Source: Fidelibacterota bacterium
Lineage (GTDB): Bacteria > Fidelibacterota > Fidelibacteria > Fidelibacterales > Fidelibacteraceae
DNA length: 23,562 nt
Assembly (NCBI GenBank): GCA_029931905.1
Contig: JAOZRH010000014.1
Span: 1-23,562 of the forward strand
Reading direction: 5' to 3'
Below the pieces are notes generated by a model that was not told the origin of the DNA, ran no database searches, and was given only the letters and a program-made list of their open reading frames with translations. A program made the position numbers and the translations under genes. Position 1 is the stretch's first letter, and every line of letters begins with the position of its first letter. Below, one piece after another: positions 8,144 to 17,263 of this stretch.

Positions 8144-10246
8144 ATGAAAAGAAATTTCTTTATAACCACAATGATTCTTGTAATGATAATATTTGTGGGA
8201 TTAGTAAATGCTGATGAATCAAAATGGATTGCAATTGGAGAGTTGCATGATTGGTTTTCTTCTGCTGGTTGTGAAAAAGAGACAGGAAGAAGAGGAGAAA
8301 CTAGGGATCAATTGGATGGGATGAGATGGCCTGCATTTTATGATGGTAAAGATGTGAAAGCAGCAAAAGCACTATGGATAGGAACCACTGATTATGCTGA
8401 TCCGTTATCTGGATTAACTTATGATTATAAGGTCGTTGTTGCTGGTCCAAGAAAAATTGATGAAATGTCTGCATTTATGCCACAAGAATTTACATTAAAA
8501 GGAAAAATTGATCATCCAACTGTCCTTGTTGATGGTATAGTTGCATCTAATTTGGGAATAATAGAAACTGTTGATGAAGTTGATGGAAGTTTAGATTGTG
8601 ACAGATTATTATATACGAAAGTAAATACAGCAACTGGAATCACCGTGGAAAGGAGTGTTAAGGCGTTTGGGAATGAATATCACAATAATTATTTTATTTA
8701 TGATTATGTGTTCACAAATTCTGGTATTTATGATGCAGATGGGAATACACATAGTAAGACATTAACAGGCGTATATTTTTATTGGCAATATCGTTTTGGA
8801 TTTGACAAAGAAGCAAGTGTTTATGGTGGTGGAATATTACCACAAAATGCTACTTGGGGTAGAAATACAATGAATCATGTAATTGGTAAAAAAGGTGAGT
8901 ATGGTGCAGGATATTCAGCTCCTATGAGAGCAGCTTATTCTTGGGGTGGTCCACACAGTCAAGCTGATTATGCCGATGGAATTGGTGGTGTTGCAACTGC
9001 AAGTGATTGGCATTTAACATCAGTACAATATGCAGGTGTTGCGACACTTCATGCAGATGCTTCAACATCAGATGAAACGAACGATCCAATGCAACCAGCA
9101 AATACAAATTATGTTGCATCAGATGATCCGATAACTCACAGTAATGACCAATTTGATGCGGCGATGATGAATACCATGTATAAACAATTTACACATGCTT
9201 ATCCTGATTATACAGTAGCGGGACATCCTGCTACAACACAGGCAGAAGATATTATTAGTGCAGGTATTATGGCTGATAAATTTGGAGATGCATTAAATGG
9301 TAGTGCAGGAGGATTTTCACAAACAATAGCAATTGGTCCTTATACTATTGCTCCTGGTGAAGATGTTCACATTGTATTGGCAGAGGGTGTTGCAGGATTA
9401 AGCAGAAAGAGATGTATTGAAATTGGTGCTGAATTGGAAGCAGATGATATCTCAATTGATGATATGAAAGCATTAGTTAAAACAGGTGAAGATTCATTAT
9501 TAAAAACACTTGGTAATGCAGTCGATAATTTTGAATCTGATTATGGAATAGCTACTCCACCAAATCCACCAAGTTCATTTAGTGTTAGATCGGGTGGAGA
9601 TAGAATTGTAATGAAGTGGGCACAAAATGCTGAATCAAATCCAAATTTTGGTGGTTATAAAATATATAGAGCATTACAAGAAGTTGATTCTACATATTAT
9701 TTAATAAAAAAAATTCCAGCTGGTTCTATCGAAGTTGATGTAAATGATCCATCGTTAAATAGATTTGACGATATGAGTCCTGTTAGAGGATTTGATTATT
9801 ATTATTATATTGTGGCTTATGATGATGGAACTGTTGATCCAGATGGTAGAGTATTAAATAGTAGTTTGTTTTATACAAGAACAACAAATGCAGCTTATTT
9901 GAGAAGGCAACCGGGTAAGAAATTAGATGAAATTAGAGTAGTTCCAAATCCATATAATATTAGAGCACAAAAAATACAATTTGGTACAGGAACTGGAAAA
10001 GAAGATAGAATAATGTTCTACAATATACCACCATTCTGTAAAATAACAATATTTTCTGAAAGAGGTGATTTGATTAAAGAAATTATTCACGATGATGGTA
10101 GTGGAGATGAAGCATGGAATTCTGTTACAAGATCACGCCAAGTTGTAGTTAGTGGAGTTTATATTGCATATATTGAAGTTACCGAAGATACTGATGATTT
10201 CAAAAAAGGCGATAGTATCTATAAAAAAATTATAATAGTAAGATAA
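8144..10246 (+). CDS. Secreted receptor-partner protein A with FN3-like and T9SS-type C-terminal domains
   Basis: This 700-residue protein has a signal peptidase I type leader (about 1-23, ending 'GLVNA'). An unrecognised region (about 24-465) follows, containing 'YHNNYFIYDYVFTNSG' and 'GPYTIAPGEDVHIV' (from residue 398), then 'AEGVAGLSR'. A fibronectin-III-like domain (about 470-585, with 'GGYKIYRA' and 'YYYYIVAYDDG') and a C-terminal domain starting 'IRVVPNPYNIRA' and ending in a KKIIIVR tail complete it. The last part has the layout of T9SS sorting / FlgD-like Ig domains, suggesting surface export. AAAGGAA precedes the ATG. It lies directly after receptor A and has a paralogue (15146-17245) directly after receptor B, so it is probably a surface ligand-capture or lid protein. 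It has no lipobox and no recognisable SusD motif. The function is inferred from context. Confidence 0.82.
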   Translation: MKRNFFITTMILVMIIFVGLVNADESKWIAIGELHDWFSSAGCEKETGRRGETRDQLDGMRWPAFYDGKDVKAAKALWIGTTDYADPLSGLTYDYKVVVAGPRKIDEMSAFMPQEFTLKGKIDHPTVLVDGIVASNLGIIETVDEVDGSLDCDRLLYTKVNTATGITVERSVKAFGNEYHNNYFIYDYVFTNSGIYDADGNTHSKTLTGVYFYWQYRFGFDKEASVYGGGILPQNATWGRNTMNHVIGKKGEYGAGYSAPMRAAYSWGGPHSQADYADGIGGVATASDWHLTSVQYAGVATLHADASTSDETNDPMQPANTNYVASDDPITHSNDQFDAAMMNTMYKQFTHAYPDYTVAGHPATTQAEDIISAGIMADKFGDALNGSAGGFSQTIAIGPYTIAPGEDVHIVLAEGVAGLSRKRCIEIGAELEADDISIDDMKALVKTGEDSLLKTLGNAVDNFESDYGIATPPNPPSSFSVRSGGDRIVMKWAQNAESNPNFGGYKIYRALQEVDSTYYLIKKIPAGSIEVDVNDPSLNRFDDMSPVRGFDYYYYIVAYDDGTVDPDGRVLNSSLFYTRTTNAAYLRRQPGKKLDEIRVVPNPYNIRAQKIQFGTGTGKEDRIMFYNIPPFCKITIFSERGDLIKEIIHDDGSGDEAWNSVTRSRQVVVSGVYIAYIEVTEDTDDFKKGDSIYKKIIIVR

Positions 10247-10260
10247 AAAAGGGTGATAAA

Positions 10261-10950
10261 ATGAAAAGAATACTTTTAATTTCAATGGTAACGCTAATAC
10301 TCATATTTGCTGGTTGTACTTTGTATGAAGATGATACTTATACAATTGGCGATATGGATAAAAGTATAAATGATGCCATGTTAAATGATACATCATTAAC
10401 AATTGATACGCTTAATTTGGTAATTGTTGAATCTTTGAAAAAAGATTGTGATGAAGCTTATGTGGATGTTACAAGTGATTGGCTTGATGAATATTATGTT
10501 GTTGAAAGCGTGGATACAACGATGAATGTTGACCCTGTTTCTGGTGATACATCTTGGACATATTCTGATGTGTATGATACTTCTGTGGATTTACTAGATA
10601 CTATTGGTGCAACAGTTTTAGTGCCAAAAAATTTCCAAAGTAATAAATATTTGCTTCAATCATCAAAGAAGAGAAGTGGGTATGCGGTATTAGATATGAC
10701 TGGAGAATCTACTGAAAATGAAGTTGATGTTTATTTGACTGATTATTTCGCAATTAAAATATGGAAAACAGATGGAACTTTAGTTGAGGCTGAAGAACAT
10801 TCTATTCCACTTGAATTATATAATTTTAATGAAAATGTAATCAAAGAACATTATTTATATAAATTGAATAAAGAAAAGTATGTGTTGCAATTTGACCCTG
10901 CAGAAGCGGTTGGTTCGGATATTTTTCAAGCAATAGTAATCGGAAATTAA
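10261..10950 (+). CDS. Small predicted lipoprotein of unknown function
   Basis: This 229-residue protein has a lipoprotein signal peptide, 'LILIFAGC', with the lipidated cysteine at C19. The mature start 'TLYEDD' is acidic. The body is rich in Asp, Thr and Val and shows no motif I recognise; alternating hydrophobic residues suggest beta structure. It starts 14 bases after partner A (weak AAGGGTG site) and ends 30 bases before the PorV-like gene, so it belongs to module A of the operon. It may be an outer-membrane accessory of the receptor complex, possibly surface-exposed, in the position that small binding lipoproteins take in Sus-like loci. No counterpart of similar size occurs in module B. 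Confidence 0.75.
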   Translation: MKRILLISMVTLILIFAGCTLYEDDTYTIGDMDKSINDAMLNDTSLTIDTLNLVIVESLKKDCDEAYVDVTSDWLDEYYVVESVDTTMNVDPVSGDTSWTYSDVYDTSVDLLDTIGATVLVPKNFQSNKYLLQSSKKRSGYAVLDMTGESTENEVDVYLTDYFAIKIWKTDGTLVEAEEHSIPLELYNFNENVIKEHYLYKLNKEKYVLQFDPAEAVGSDIFQAIVIGN

Positions 10951-10980
10951 AATTAAACAAATATTATTAGTGAGGTAAAA

Positions 10981-11964
10981 ATGTCAAATAAAATAAAAAC
11001 AATATTGATGCTAATTGTATTTTCAACTGTTATTTTTGCAAATCAAAAATGGGGACAAACTGGAATACAATCTTTGAGTATTAGTACAGATGGAAGAGCT
11101 GCTGCTATGGGACAAGCGATGACATCAATTAGTAGTAGTTCACTTGCATTGTTTTATAATCCATCAACAATGGGTAAAATGGAACAATTTATTGATGGAA
11201 CTGCGAGTCAAAATAACTGGTTTGCAGATATGCAACATAATGCATTTTCAATTGCAATTTCTCCAATGAATGGTAGATATGGAGTGTTTGGAGTTTCATT
11301 AAAAAGTATTGATTATGGCGAAATACAAGGAACTGTTGTCGCTGCAAATGATCAAGGATATCATGATACAGAAATATTTGAGCCAAGTGCAATATCAGCA
11401 GGTATTGGATATGCCAAATCTCTGAATGATAAATTTTCTGTTGGTGCTCAATTAAATATGGTTGCTCAACAATTAGGAAAAAGTGTTGTTCCAGAAGGTG
11501 AAGACAGTAGTATTGTTAAAGACAATGTTGTTAATGGAACATCTTTTGATTTTGGTACAATTTATAAAACAGGATTCAAAAGTTTATCTTTTGGAATGGC
11601 TGTAAGAAATTTTTCAGGTGAGTTTAAATATGAAGATGAGGGATTTCAATTGCCATTGACATTTTCAATGGGATTATCAATGGATCTTTTGGATTTTATT
11701 AATGAAGATGTAAAGGCACATTCATTGTTATTGGCAGTAGACGCTCTTCATTATAGATCACATCCTGAACAGATTAATATGGGATTAGAATATGCATTAA
11801 AGAATATGTTTTTTCTTCGTTGTGGATATAGAAGTTCTGAAGAATTACAAGATATTTCTTATGGATTTGGTGTAAAACTTGTTGGCTTAAAGGTAGATTA
11901 TGCTTATACTCCTTTTGGTGTTTTTGATAGTATTCAAAGGTTTACAATAGGGTTTTCAATATAA
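10981..11964 (+). CDS. PorV/PorQ-family outer-membrane barrel protein
   Basis: This 327-residue protein has a signal peptide (about 1-20, 'STVIFA'). The N-terminal signature 'STDGRAAAMGQAMTSISS' followed by 'LALFYNPSTMG' is characteristic of the PorV/PorQ (UPF0164-like) family, related to FadL-type barrels. The remainder alternates short beta strands and ends in a hydrophobic strand ('IQRFTIGFSI'). In T9SS bacteria, PorV acts as a shuttle carrying cargo with C-terminal sorting domains from the translocon to the attachment complex; PorQ and others have less defined roles. Its place between two modules that each encode a T9SS-like cargo suggests a dedicated helper, but a general outer-membrane role is possible. 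GAGG lies about 6 bases before the ATG. Confidence 0.8.
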   Translation: MSNKIKTILMLIVFSTVIFANQKWGQTGIQSLSISTDGRAAAMGQAMTSISSSSLALFYNPSTMGKMEQFIDGTASQNNWFADMQHNAFSIAISPMNGRYGVFGVSLKSIDYGEIQGTVVAANDQGYHDTEIFEPSAISAGIGYAKSLNDKFSVGAQLNMVAQQLGKSVVPEGEDSSIVKDNVVNGTSFDFGTIYKTGFKSLSFGMAVRNFSGEFKYEDEGFQLPLTFSMGLSMDLLDFINEDVKAHSLLLAVDALHYRSHPEQINMGLEYALKNMFFLRCGYRSSEELQDISYGFGVKLVGLKVDYAYTPFGVFDSIQRFTIGFSI

Positions 11965-11982
11965 TTTGAGGCATAAATTACA

Positions 11983-14900
11983 ATGATATCAAATAAATAT
12001 AAAAGTATAATCACAATATTAGTGTTTGTTACAATGTTATTTGTTTCTCTTAATGGCGCTACTTCTGGTAAAATGAGCGGTAGAATAATTGATGGGAAAA
12101 ACAAAGAACCATTGGTTGGAGCAAATGTTATTATAGATGAAACTAATATTGGAGCAGCTACTGATAGTGATGGCTATTTTGTTATTCTAAATGTTCCTCC
12201 TGGTAAATATTCGGTATCAGTATCTTATGTTGGGTATGCGAAAGTAGTTAAAAAAGAAGTTCTAGTTGAAATCGGATTAACATCAGGGCTTGATGTGAAA
12301 ATGCGTCCACAGGCATTCCAAGGAGAAACTGTAACAGTAATAGCAAAGAGGCCAATAGTTAAAAAAGATATCGCTGGTACTCAAATAGATGTTTCTGCAG
12401 AAGAAATTGAAAATATGCCAGTGGAATCTATAAGTGAAGTAATAAGTTCACAAGCTGGAGTGGAAGATGGATTGGAGATAAGAGGAAGCTCTTCCGATGA
12501 GTTGGTTTATAATGTAGATGGTCAAACACTAAATAATGCAAGAGCAAATGTTCCATATACAACAATAAGTTTAAATTCAATTTCAGCAATAAATATTCAA
12601 ACTGGAGCATTTAATGCAGAATATGAAAATGCCCGTTCTGGGGTTGTAAATGTTGTAACAAAAGAAGGGCAAAAAGATAAGTATAATGTTGGAATGACTG
12701 TTAGATATTCACCGCCGACATCTAAACATTTTGGAAATTCAATTTATGATCCTATGGGATATTATTCTAGGTCATATAATGATGATGATGTATGTTGGAC
12801 AGGAACAATGTCTGAAACATATACAGACGAAAATGGAAATAATCAATATGATGTTGGAGAGGCTTTTAACGATAACAACAATGATGGTGTAAGATACGAG
12901 TCGCCTTGGAGCCAACATCAACAAGATTCATATCCTGAATTTAAAGGATTTAATGAAATTTCTCGTGATTGGAATAATGATGATAATCCAGATAATGATT
13001 ATTCTCCTTTAGCAATTCAGAAAATATATCAATATCAACATAGAAGACAGGGAGATATTACAATTCCCGATTATACTATTGATGTTGGTTTTGGTGGACC
13101 AGTTCCATTGGTAAGTAAGAAATTAGGTAATTTAAGATTTTTTGCATCTTTTATTGGTAAACAAAATGCATATCTTTTGCCATTATCTAGAGATTCACAA
13201 AATGATTATTCTTATAATTTGAAAATAACATCTGATATATCACCTTCAATGAAATTATCAATTAGTGGATTATATGGAGAGTTGAAAACCGTAAGTCAAG
13301 CAACTTGGACTTCATTACCAAATGGAAATAACAATTTTTCTTCGGTATATAGTGTAGCAAGTTCTGCAAAAAGCAATTCATTTGTTTTATATGTTCCATC
13401 AGTGTATAATCCAGCTACAATTTACAGGAATAAAATTGGTGCAAAATTTACTCATCAAATATCAAACAAGAAATATTACAATATTATAGTTAGTAAATTT
13501 ACAAGCAAATACCATATAGACAGACCAGCTTTTAGAGATACAAGTACTATAATTGATATTTTTGAAAATAATCCTAATGTTGAATATCTGACTGACGAAT
13601 TTCCTTATGGATATTTTCCAAATGGAGCATCTACAGTTGTTGGAATGAGAACAGATTGGGTTGGTTTTGCTATGGATAGAAGTGAAAATTCTACAACAAC
13701 TATTAAAGGTGATTTTACTAATCAGATGACTAATTTTTTACAAATTAAAACGGGTTTTTCATTTATATATGATGAATTCGAAATTGATTCTTGGAATGAT
13801 CATCCTACAAATCAGTTTTGGAGATATTATAATGAATGGTATCAAAATCCTTATAGATTTGGAACTTATTTGCAAAATAAATTAGAATTTAAAGGATTGG
13901 TAGTAAACTCTGGATTACGATTTGATTATTCACAAGCTAATGTAGAATGGTTTGAATTAGAGCAATATGATGAGTTGTTAAATTCTAATAATGGTTTTAA
14001 TTTAGAAGATTTAGCAACAAAGAATAAATCTGAAGCAATTTATAAAATTAGTCCTCGTTTAGCAATATCTCACCCAATAACAGAAAAATCAAAAATTTAT
14101 TTTAATTATGGGCATTTCAATGCATTGCCACAATCACGATATAGATTTACAATTGATAGATTAGGAACAGGAAGTATCAATAAATTAGGTACACCTGATT
14201 TGGGTTATCAAACAACAGTCCAATATGAGTTAGGATATGAGCAGAGTTTGTTTGATGCAGTATTATTGAAAATTGCTGGATATTATAAAGATATTAAAAA
14301 TGAAACTTATTGGACACATTATACAAATTCAGATGAATCCGTATCTTATGATAAGGCAAATTCTAACGGATATAGAGATATCAGAGGCGTTGAATTTACA
14401 ATTACAAAGAACACTGGAAGATTGTTAACTGGTTCAATAAACTACACATATCATATCGAGACAACTGGATATTTTGGTATCAATAGGATTTTTGAAGATT
14501 TCTTAGATCAGACAAATTACTTAAATGAAAATCCATATATATCACGACCTCAGCCACGACCTTTTGCAAATATGAGATTAAACTTTCATATACCTAAGAA
14601 TTTTAATTTATTGTTTATTCCTTCACAAATTGTTGGCGACTGGAATCTAAATTTAAAATCATCTTGGAAAGCAGGAAGTCATTTCACTTACACTGGTACC
14701 AAAGAAATCGATATAGTTGATAATGTCCAATGGAAAGATTATTGGGGTGCAGATATTAGATTATCAAAAACAATTTCTATATCACAAAAATACGATTTTG
14801 TATTTTTTGCGGATGTTCAAAATGTGTTTAATTTTAAAAAATTAAGTTATACTGGTTTTTCTGATTATTATGATTGGCAAGATTATTTAACATCACTACA

Positions 14901-15123
14901 TTTTGATTATGAAGAAGGGAAAGAACATGGAGATGATAGAGTTGGTGAAGTTAGAAAAGATGGTGTAGAATATCAACAATTTAATCCTATTGACCCAGAT
15001 AATCTTACAGATGTAGAACAAAAAATATTAGATGATAAAGCATATATTGATATGCCGAATATTAGTTCATTGGCATATTTGAATCCACGACAAATTACTA
15101 TTGGAATTAAAATTAATTTTTAA
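11983..15123 (+). CDS. TonB-dependent outer-membrane receptor B (carboxypeptidase-regulatory-like domain, plug, barrel)
   Basis: This 1046-residue paralogue of receptor A has the same architecture: signal peptide (about 1-26), carboxypeptidase-regulatory-like domain (about 29-107, 'KEPLVGANVIIDET', 'GAATDSDGYFV'), TonB-box-like 'ETVTVIAKRP' (115-124), plug (about 126-229, 'EIRGSSS', 'ARSGVVNVVTKEG') and beta-barrel ending 'YLNPRQITIGIKINF' with a terminal Phe. The stretch 'PQAFQGETVTVIAKRP' is identical to receptor A, while barrel loops differ, as expected for receptors that share TonB contacts but see different ligands. It carries an acidic insertion absent from A, with a calcium-loop-like pattern D282-x-N284-x-N286-x-x-x-D290-x-x-E293. 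It begins 18 bases after the PorV-like gene and is followed 22 bases later by partner B. Confidence 0.92.
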   Translation: MISNKYKSIITILVFVTMLFVSLNGATSGKMSGRIIDGKNKEPLVGANVIIDETNIGAATDSDGYFVILNVPPGKYSVSVSYVGYAKVVKKEVLVEIGLTSGLDVKMRPQAFQGETVTVIAKRPIVKKDIAGTQIDVSAEEIENMPVESISEVISSQAGVEDGLEIRGSSSDELVYNVDGQTLNNARANVPYTTISLNSISAINIQTGAFNAEYENARSGVVNVVTKEGQKDKYNVGMTVRYSPPTSKHFGNSIYDPMGYYSRSYNDDDVCWTGTMSETYTDENGNNQYDVGEAFNDNNNDGVRYESPWSQHQQDSYPEFKGFNEISRDWNNDDNPDNDYSPLAIQKIYQYQHRRQGDITIPDYTIDVGFGGPVPLVSKKLGNLRFFASFIGKQNAYLLPLSRDSQNDYSYNLKITSDISPSMKLSISGLYGELKTVSQATWTSLPNGNNNFSSVYSVASSAKSNSFVLYVPSVYNPATIYRNKIGAKFTHQISNKKYYNIIVSKFTSKYHIDRPAFRDTSTIIDIFENNPNVEYLTDEFPYGYFPNGASTVVGMRTDWVGFAMDRSENSTTTIKGDFTNQMTNFLQIKTGFSFIYDEFEIDSWNDHPTNQFWRYYNEWYQNPYRFGTYLQNKLEFKGLVVNSGLRFDYSQANVEWFELEQYDELLNSNNGFNLEDLATKNKSEAIYKISPRLAISHPITEKSKIYFNYGHFNALPQSRYRFTIDRLGTGSINKLGTPDLGYQTTVQYELGYEQSLFDAVLLKIAGYYKDIKNETYWTHYTNSDESVSYDKANSNGYRDIRGVEFTITKNTGRLLTGSINYTYHIETTGYFGINRIFEDFLDQTNYLNENPYISRPQPRPFANMRLNFHIPKNFNLLFIPSQIVGDWNLNLKSSWKAGSHFTYTGTKEIDIVDNVQWKDYWGADIRLSKTISISQKYDFVFFADVQNVFNFKKLSYTGFSDYYDWQDYLTSLHFDYEEGKEHGDDRVGEVRKDGVEYQQFNPIDPDNLTDVEQKILDDKAYIDMPNISSLAYLNPRQITIGIKINF

Positions 15124-15145
15124 ATAAATGGAATAATCAAGAAAT

Positions 15146-17245
15146 ATGAAAAAATATATAATAAAATACATTACAATATTATTGGTTACCTTACTGTTAG
15201 TGAGTGTTGTACAGGCACAAGTAACTTATAATAAAAAAATGTGGATTAAAGTAGGCTCATTGCAATCTTATTTTAGTGCATTTGGTGCTGAAAGGGCTTG
15301 GAATGCTAATGCAGGAATCTATGAAGGATTACAATGGCCAGCTTATTATTCAAAAACAGACAATTTTGTAATAGATAGAAATTGGATTGTTAGTAAGGAT
15401 TTTACTAATGAAAATGGTATTGATATGGATTATAAAGGTGTTTATTTTTCAAGCGATTTTTCGCCAAATTATTTATATCCAATATCGTTAAAACAAACAG
15501 CAAAATTTTTACCTCCTACAATTTTGGTTGATGGAATAAATGTTACAAAAAAATACGAAATTGACGAACTTCATGATATCAATTCGCCATTTGACAGGAT
15601 TATAACAAATGTTGTAAATACTTCAATGGGAGTTACAGTAACAAGAACAATTTATGCTTTTAGTCAACAATATCATGACAATTACTTTATTTATGAATAT
15701 ACTTATGAAAATACTGGAAATATAGATGATGATGAAGAAATTGAATTGCCAGGTCAGACAATAAATGAAATGTATAGTGGTTTTATGCCAAGATATGCCA
15801 CAAGTAGAGAAGGTGGATATACAATTGCAGGTGCTATGACTTGGGGAAAACTTCAATGGGTTTCACATATGGGGAATAATTATCCCAATGGTAATGATTC
15901 TTTGAGATGTTTTTGGAGCTGGGTAGGACAAGATGGAAATGTTAGTTTTGACAATATTGGTGGACCCGATTTAGATGATAAGGGAAGATTATCTTGCCCA
16001 CAATTTGCAGGAATGGTTTCGTTGCATTGTGATGGTTCTCCCACTGATACTGTAAATGATGATTTGACAAAACATAGAATTATTGGTTGGCATGCTGGTG
16101 ATACTTATCCAGGGATTTCAAATAATAATGCAAGTGGAATGAGAGATTTATGGGAAATGTTAGAAGGAACTGATTTATATACAGGAAGTGAAATACCGAT
16201 GGATAATGGTATTAGTGCTCCTGGACCAGGAAAAAATGATCTTCCACAAGATAATCCCGGTAATGATGGTGGTGGCGCTGCAGGATTTTTAACCTATGGT
16301 CCATATACATTAAACTTTGGTGAAAAAGTGAAAATTGTTCAAGCCGAAGGTGTAAGCGGATTGAGTAGAGAAAAAGCAAGAGAAGTTGGTAACAACTGGT
16401 TTTATGATGAAAATTTAGTTTTGCCTGATGGTTCAGATGCTAGCAATAATGTTCAATATAAAAATGCTTGGGTTTATACAGGTAAAGATTCTATTTTACA
16501 AACTTATAGTAGAGCAAAGAAAAATTACGAGAGTGGATATAGTATTCCATTACCTCCACAACCTCCGACAGAATTTGTTGTTTCTTCTGGAGGCGATAAA
16601 ATTTCTTTAGATTGGAATCCAAGTCCATCAGAAACTAATCCAAATTTTGGAGGATATATCGTTTATAGAGCAACATCCTCAGTAGATTCTGTATTTCATC
16701 AAATATATGAATGTGGAGTTGGTACTGAAAACCCAACTATTTCAAATCAATATGTTGATATGACGCCAATTAGAGGAATTTCATATTATTATTATATTTC
16801 TGCATTTTCTGATGGAAGTGATAATAATGCTGGCAATTTAAATCCAAAAGGTAGATTAAAAAGTAATAGAGCATATACTCAAACAACTCAACCGGCATAT
16901 TTGAGAAGAGAAGAGGGAAAAGGATTTAATGATACTCGCATTGTGCCAAATCCGTATAATATTAAAGCAAAAGAAATGCAATTTGGAGAAGGACTTGATA
17001 AAGATAAAATTATGTTTTATAATATTCCTGGATATTGTAAAATTCAAATATTTTCTGAAAGAGGCGATTTGATTAAAACATTAAATCATACTGATGGAAG
17101 TGGGGATCATAGATGGAATTTGATATCTAAAGACAGACAAATTGTTGTAAGTGGTATTTATGTTGCATACATAGAAGTAACAAAAGATTCTCCAAATTTC
17201 AATAAAGGCGAATCAACATTTAAAAAAATTATTGTAATAAGATAA
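15146..17245 (+). CDS. Secreted receptor-partner protein B with FN3-like and T9SS-type C-terminal domains
   Basis: This 699-residue paralogue of partner A follows receptor B as partner A follows receptor A. It has a signal peptide (about 1-24, 'VSVVQA') and an uncharacterised region (about 25-470) with 'WIKVGSLQSYFSAFGAE', 'YHDNYFIYEYTYENTGN' and 'GPYTLNFGEKVKIV' (from residue 385), then 'AEGVSGLSR'. Next come an FN3-like domain (about 470-585, 'GGYIVYRA', 'YYYYISAFSDG') and a C-terminal domain starting 'RIVPNPYNIKA' with 'IMFYNIPGYCKIQIFSERGD' and a KKIIVIR tail, of T9SS/FlgD-like Ig type. The two partners differ most in their middle regions, consistent with different ligands. The ribosome binding site (GGAA or AAGAA) is weak, so coupling to the receptor gene is possible. 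No enzyme active site is recognised. Confidence 0.82.
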   Translation: MKKYIIKYITILLVTLLLVSVVQAQVTYNKKMWIKVGSLQSYFSAFGAERAWNANAGIYEGLQWPAYYSKTDNFVIDRNWIVSKDFTNENGIDMDYKGVYFSSDFSPNYLYPISLKQTAKFLPPTILVDGINVTKKYEIDELHDINSPFDRIITNVVNTSMGVTVTRTIYAFSQQYHDNYFIYEYTYENTGNIDDDEEIELPGQTINEMYSGFMPRYATSREGGYTIAGAMTWGKLQWVSHMGNNYPNGNDSLRCFWSWVGQDGNVSFDNIGGPDLDDKGRLSCPQFAGMVSLHCDGSPTDTVNDDLTKHRIIGWHAGDTYPGISNNNASGMRDLWEMLEGTDLYTGSEIPMDNGISAPGPGKNDLPQDNPGNDGGGAAGFLTYGPYTLNFGEKVKIVQAEGVSGLSREKAREVGNNWFYDENLVLPDGSDASNNVQYKNAWVYTGKDSILQTYSRAKKNYESGYSIPLPPQPPTEFVVSSGGDKISLDWNPSPSETNPNFGGYIVYRATSSVDSVFHQIYECGVGTENPTISNQYVDMTPIRGISYYYYISAFSDGSDNNAGNLNPKGRLKSNRAYTQTTQPAYLRREEGKGFNDTRIVPNPYNIKAKEMQFGEGLDKDKIMFYNIPGYCKIQIFSERGDLIKTLNHTDGSGDHRWNLISKDRQIVVSGIYVAYIEVTKDSPNFNKGESTFKKIIVIR

Positions 17246-17263
17246 AAAAAAGAGAGGAAAAAA

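Noticed and set aside
8144..10246. Annotating the ~700-residue partners as SusD/RagB homologues
   Set aside because: They lack a lipobox and TPR-like helical character; they are beta-rich with FN3-like and T9SS-type C-terminal domains.
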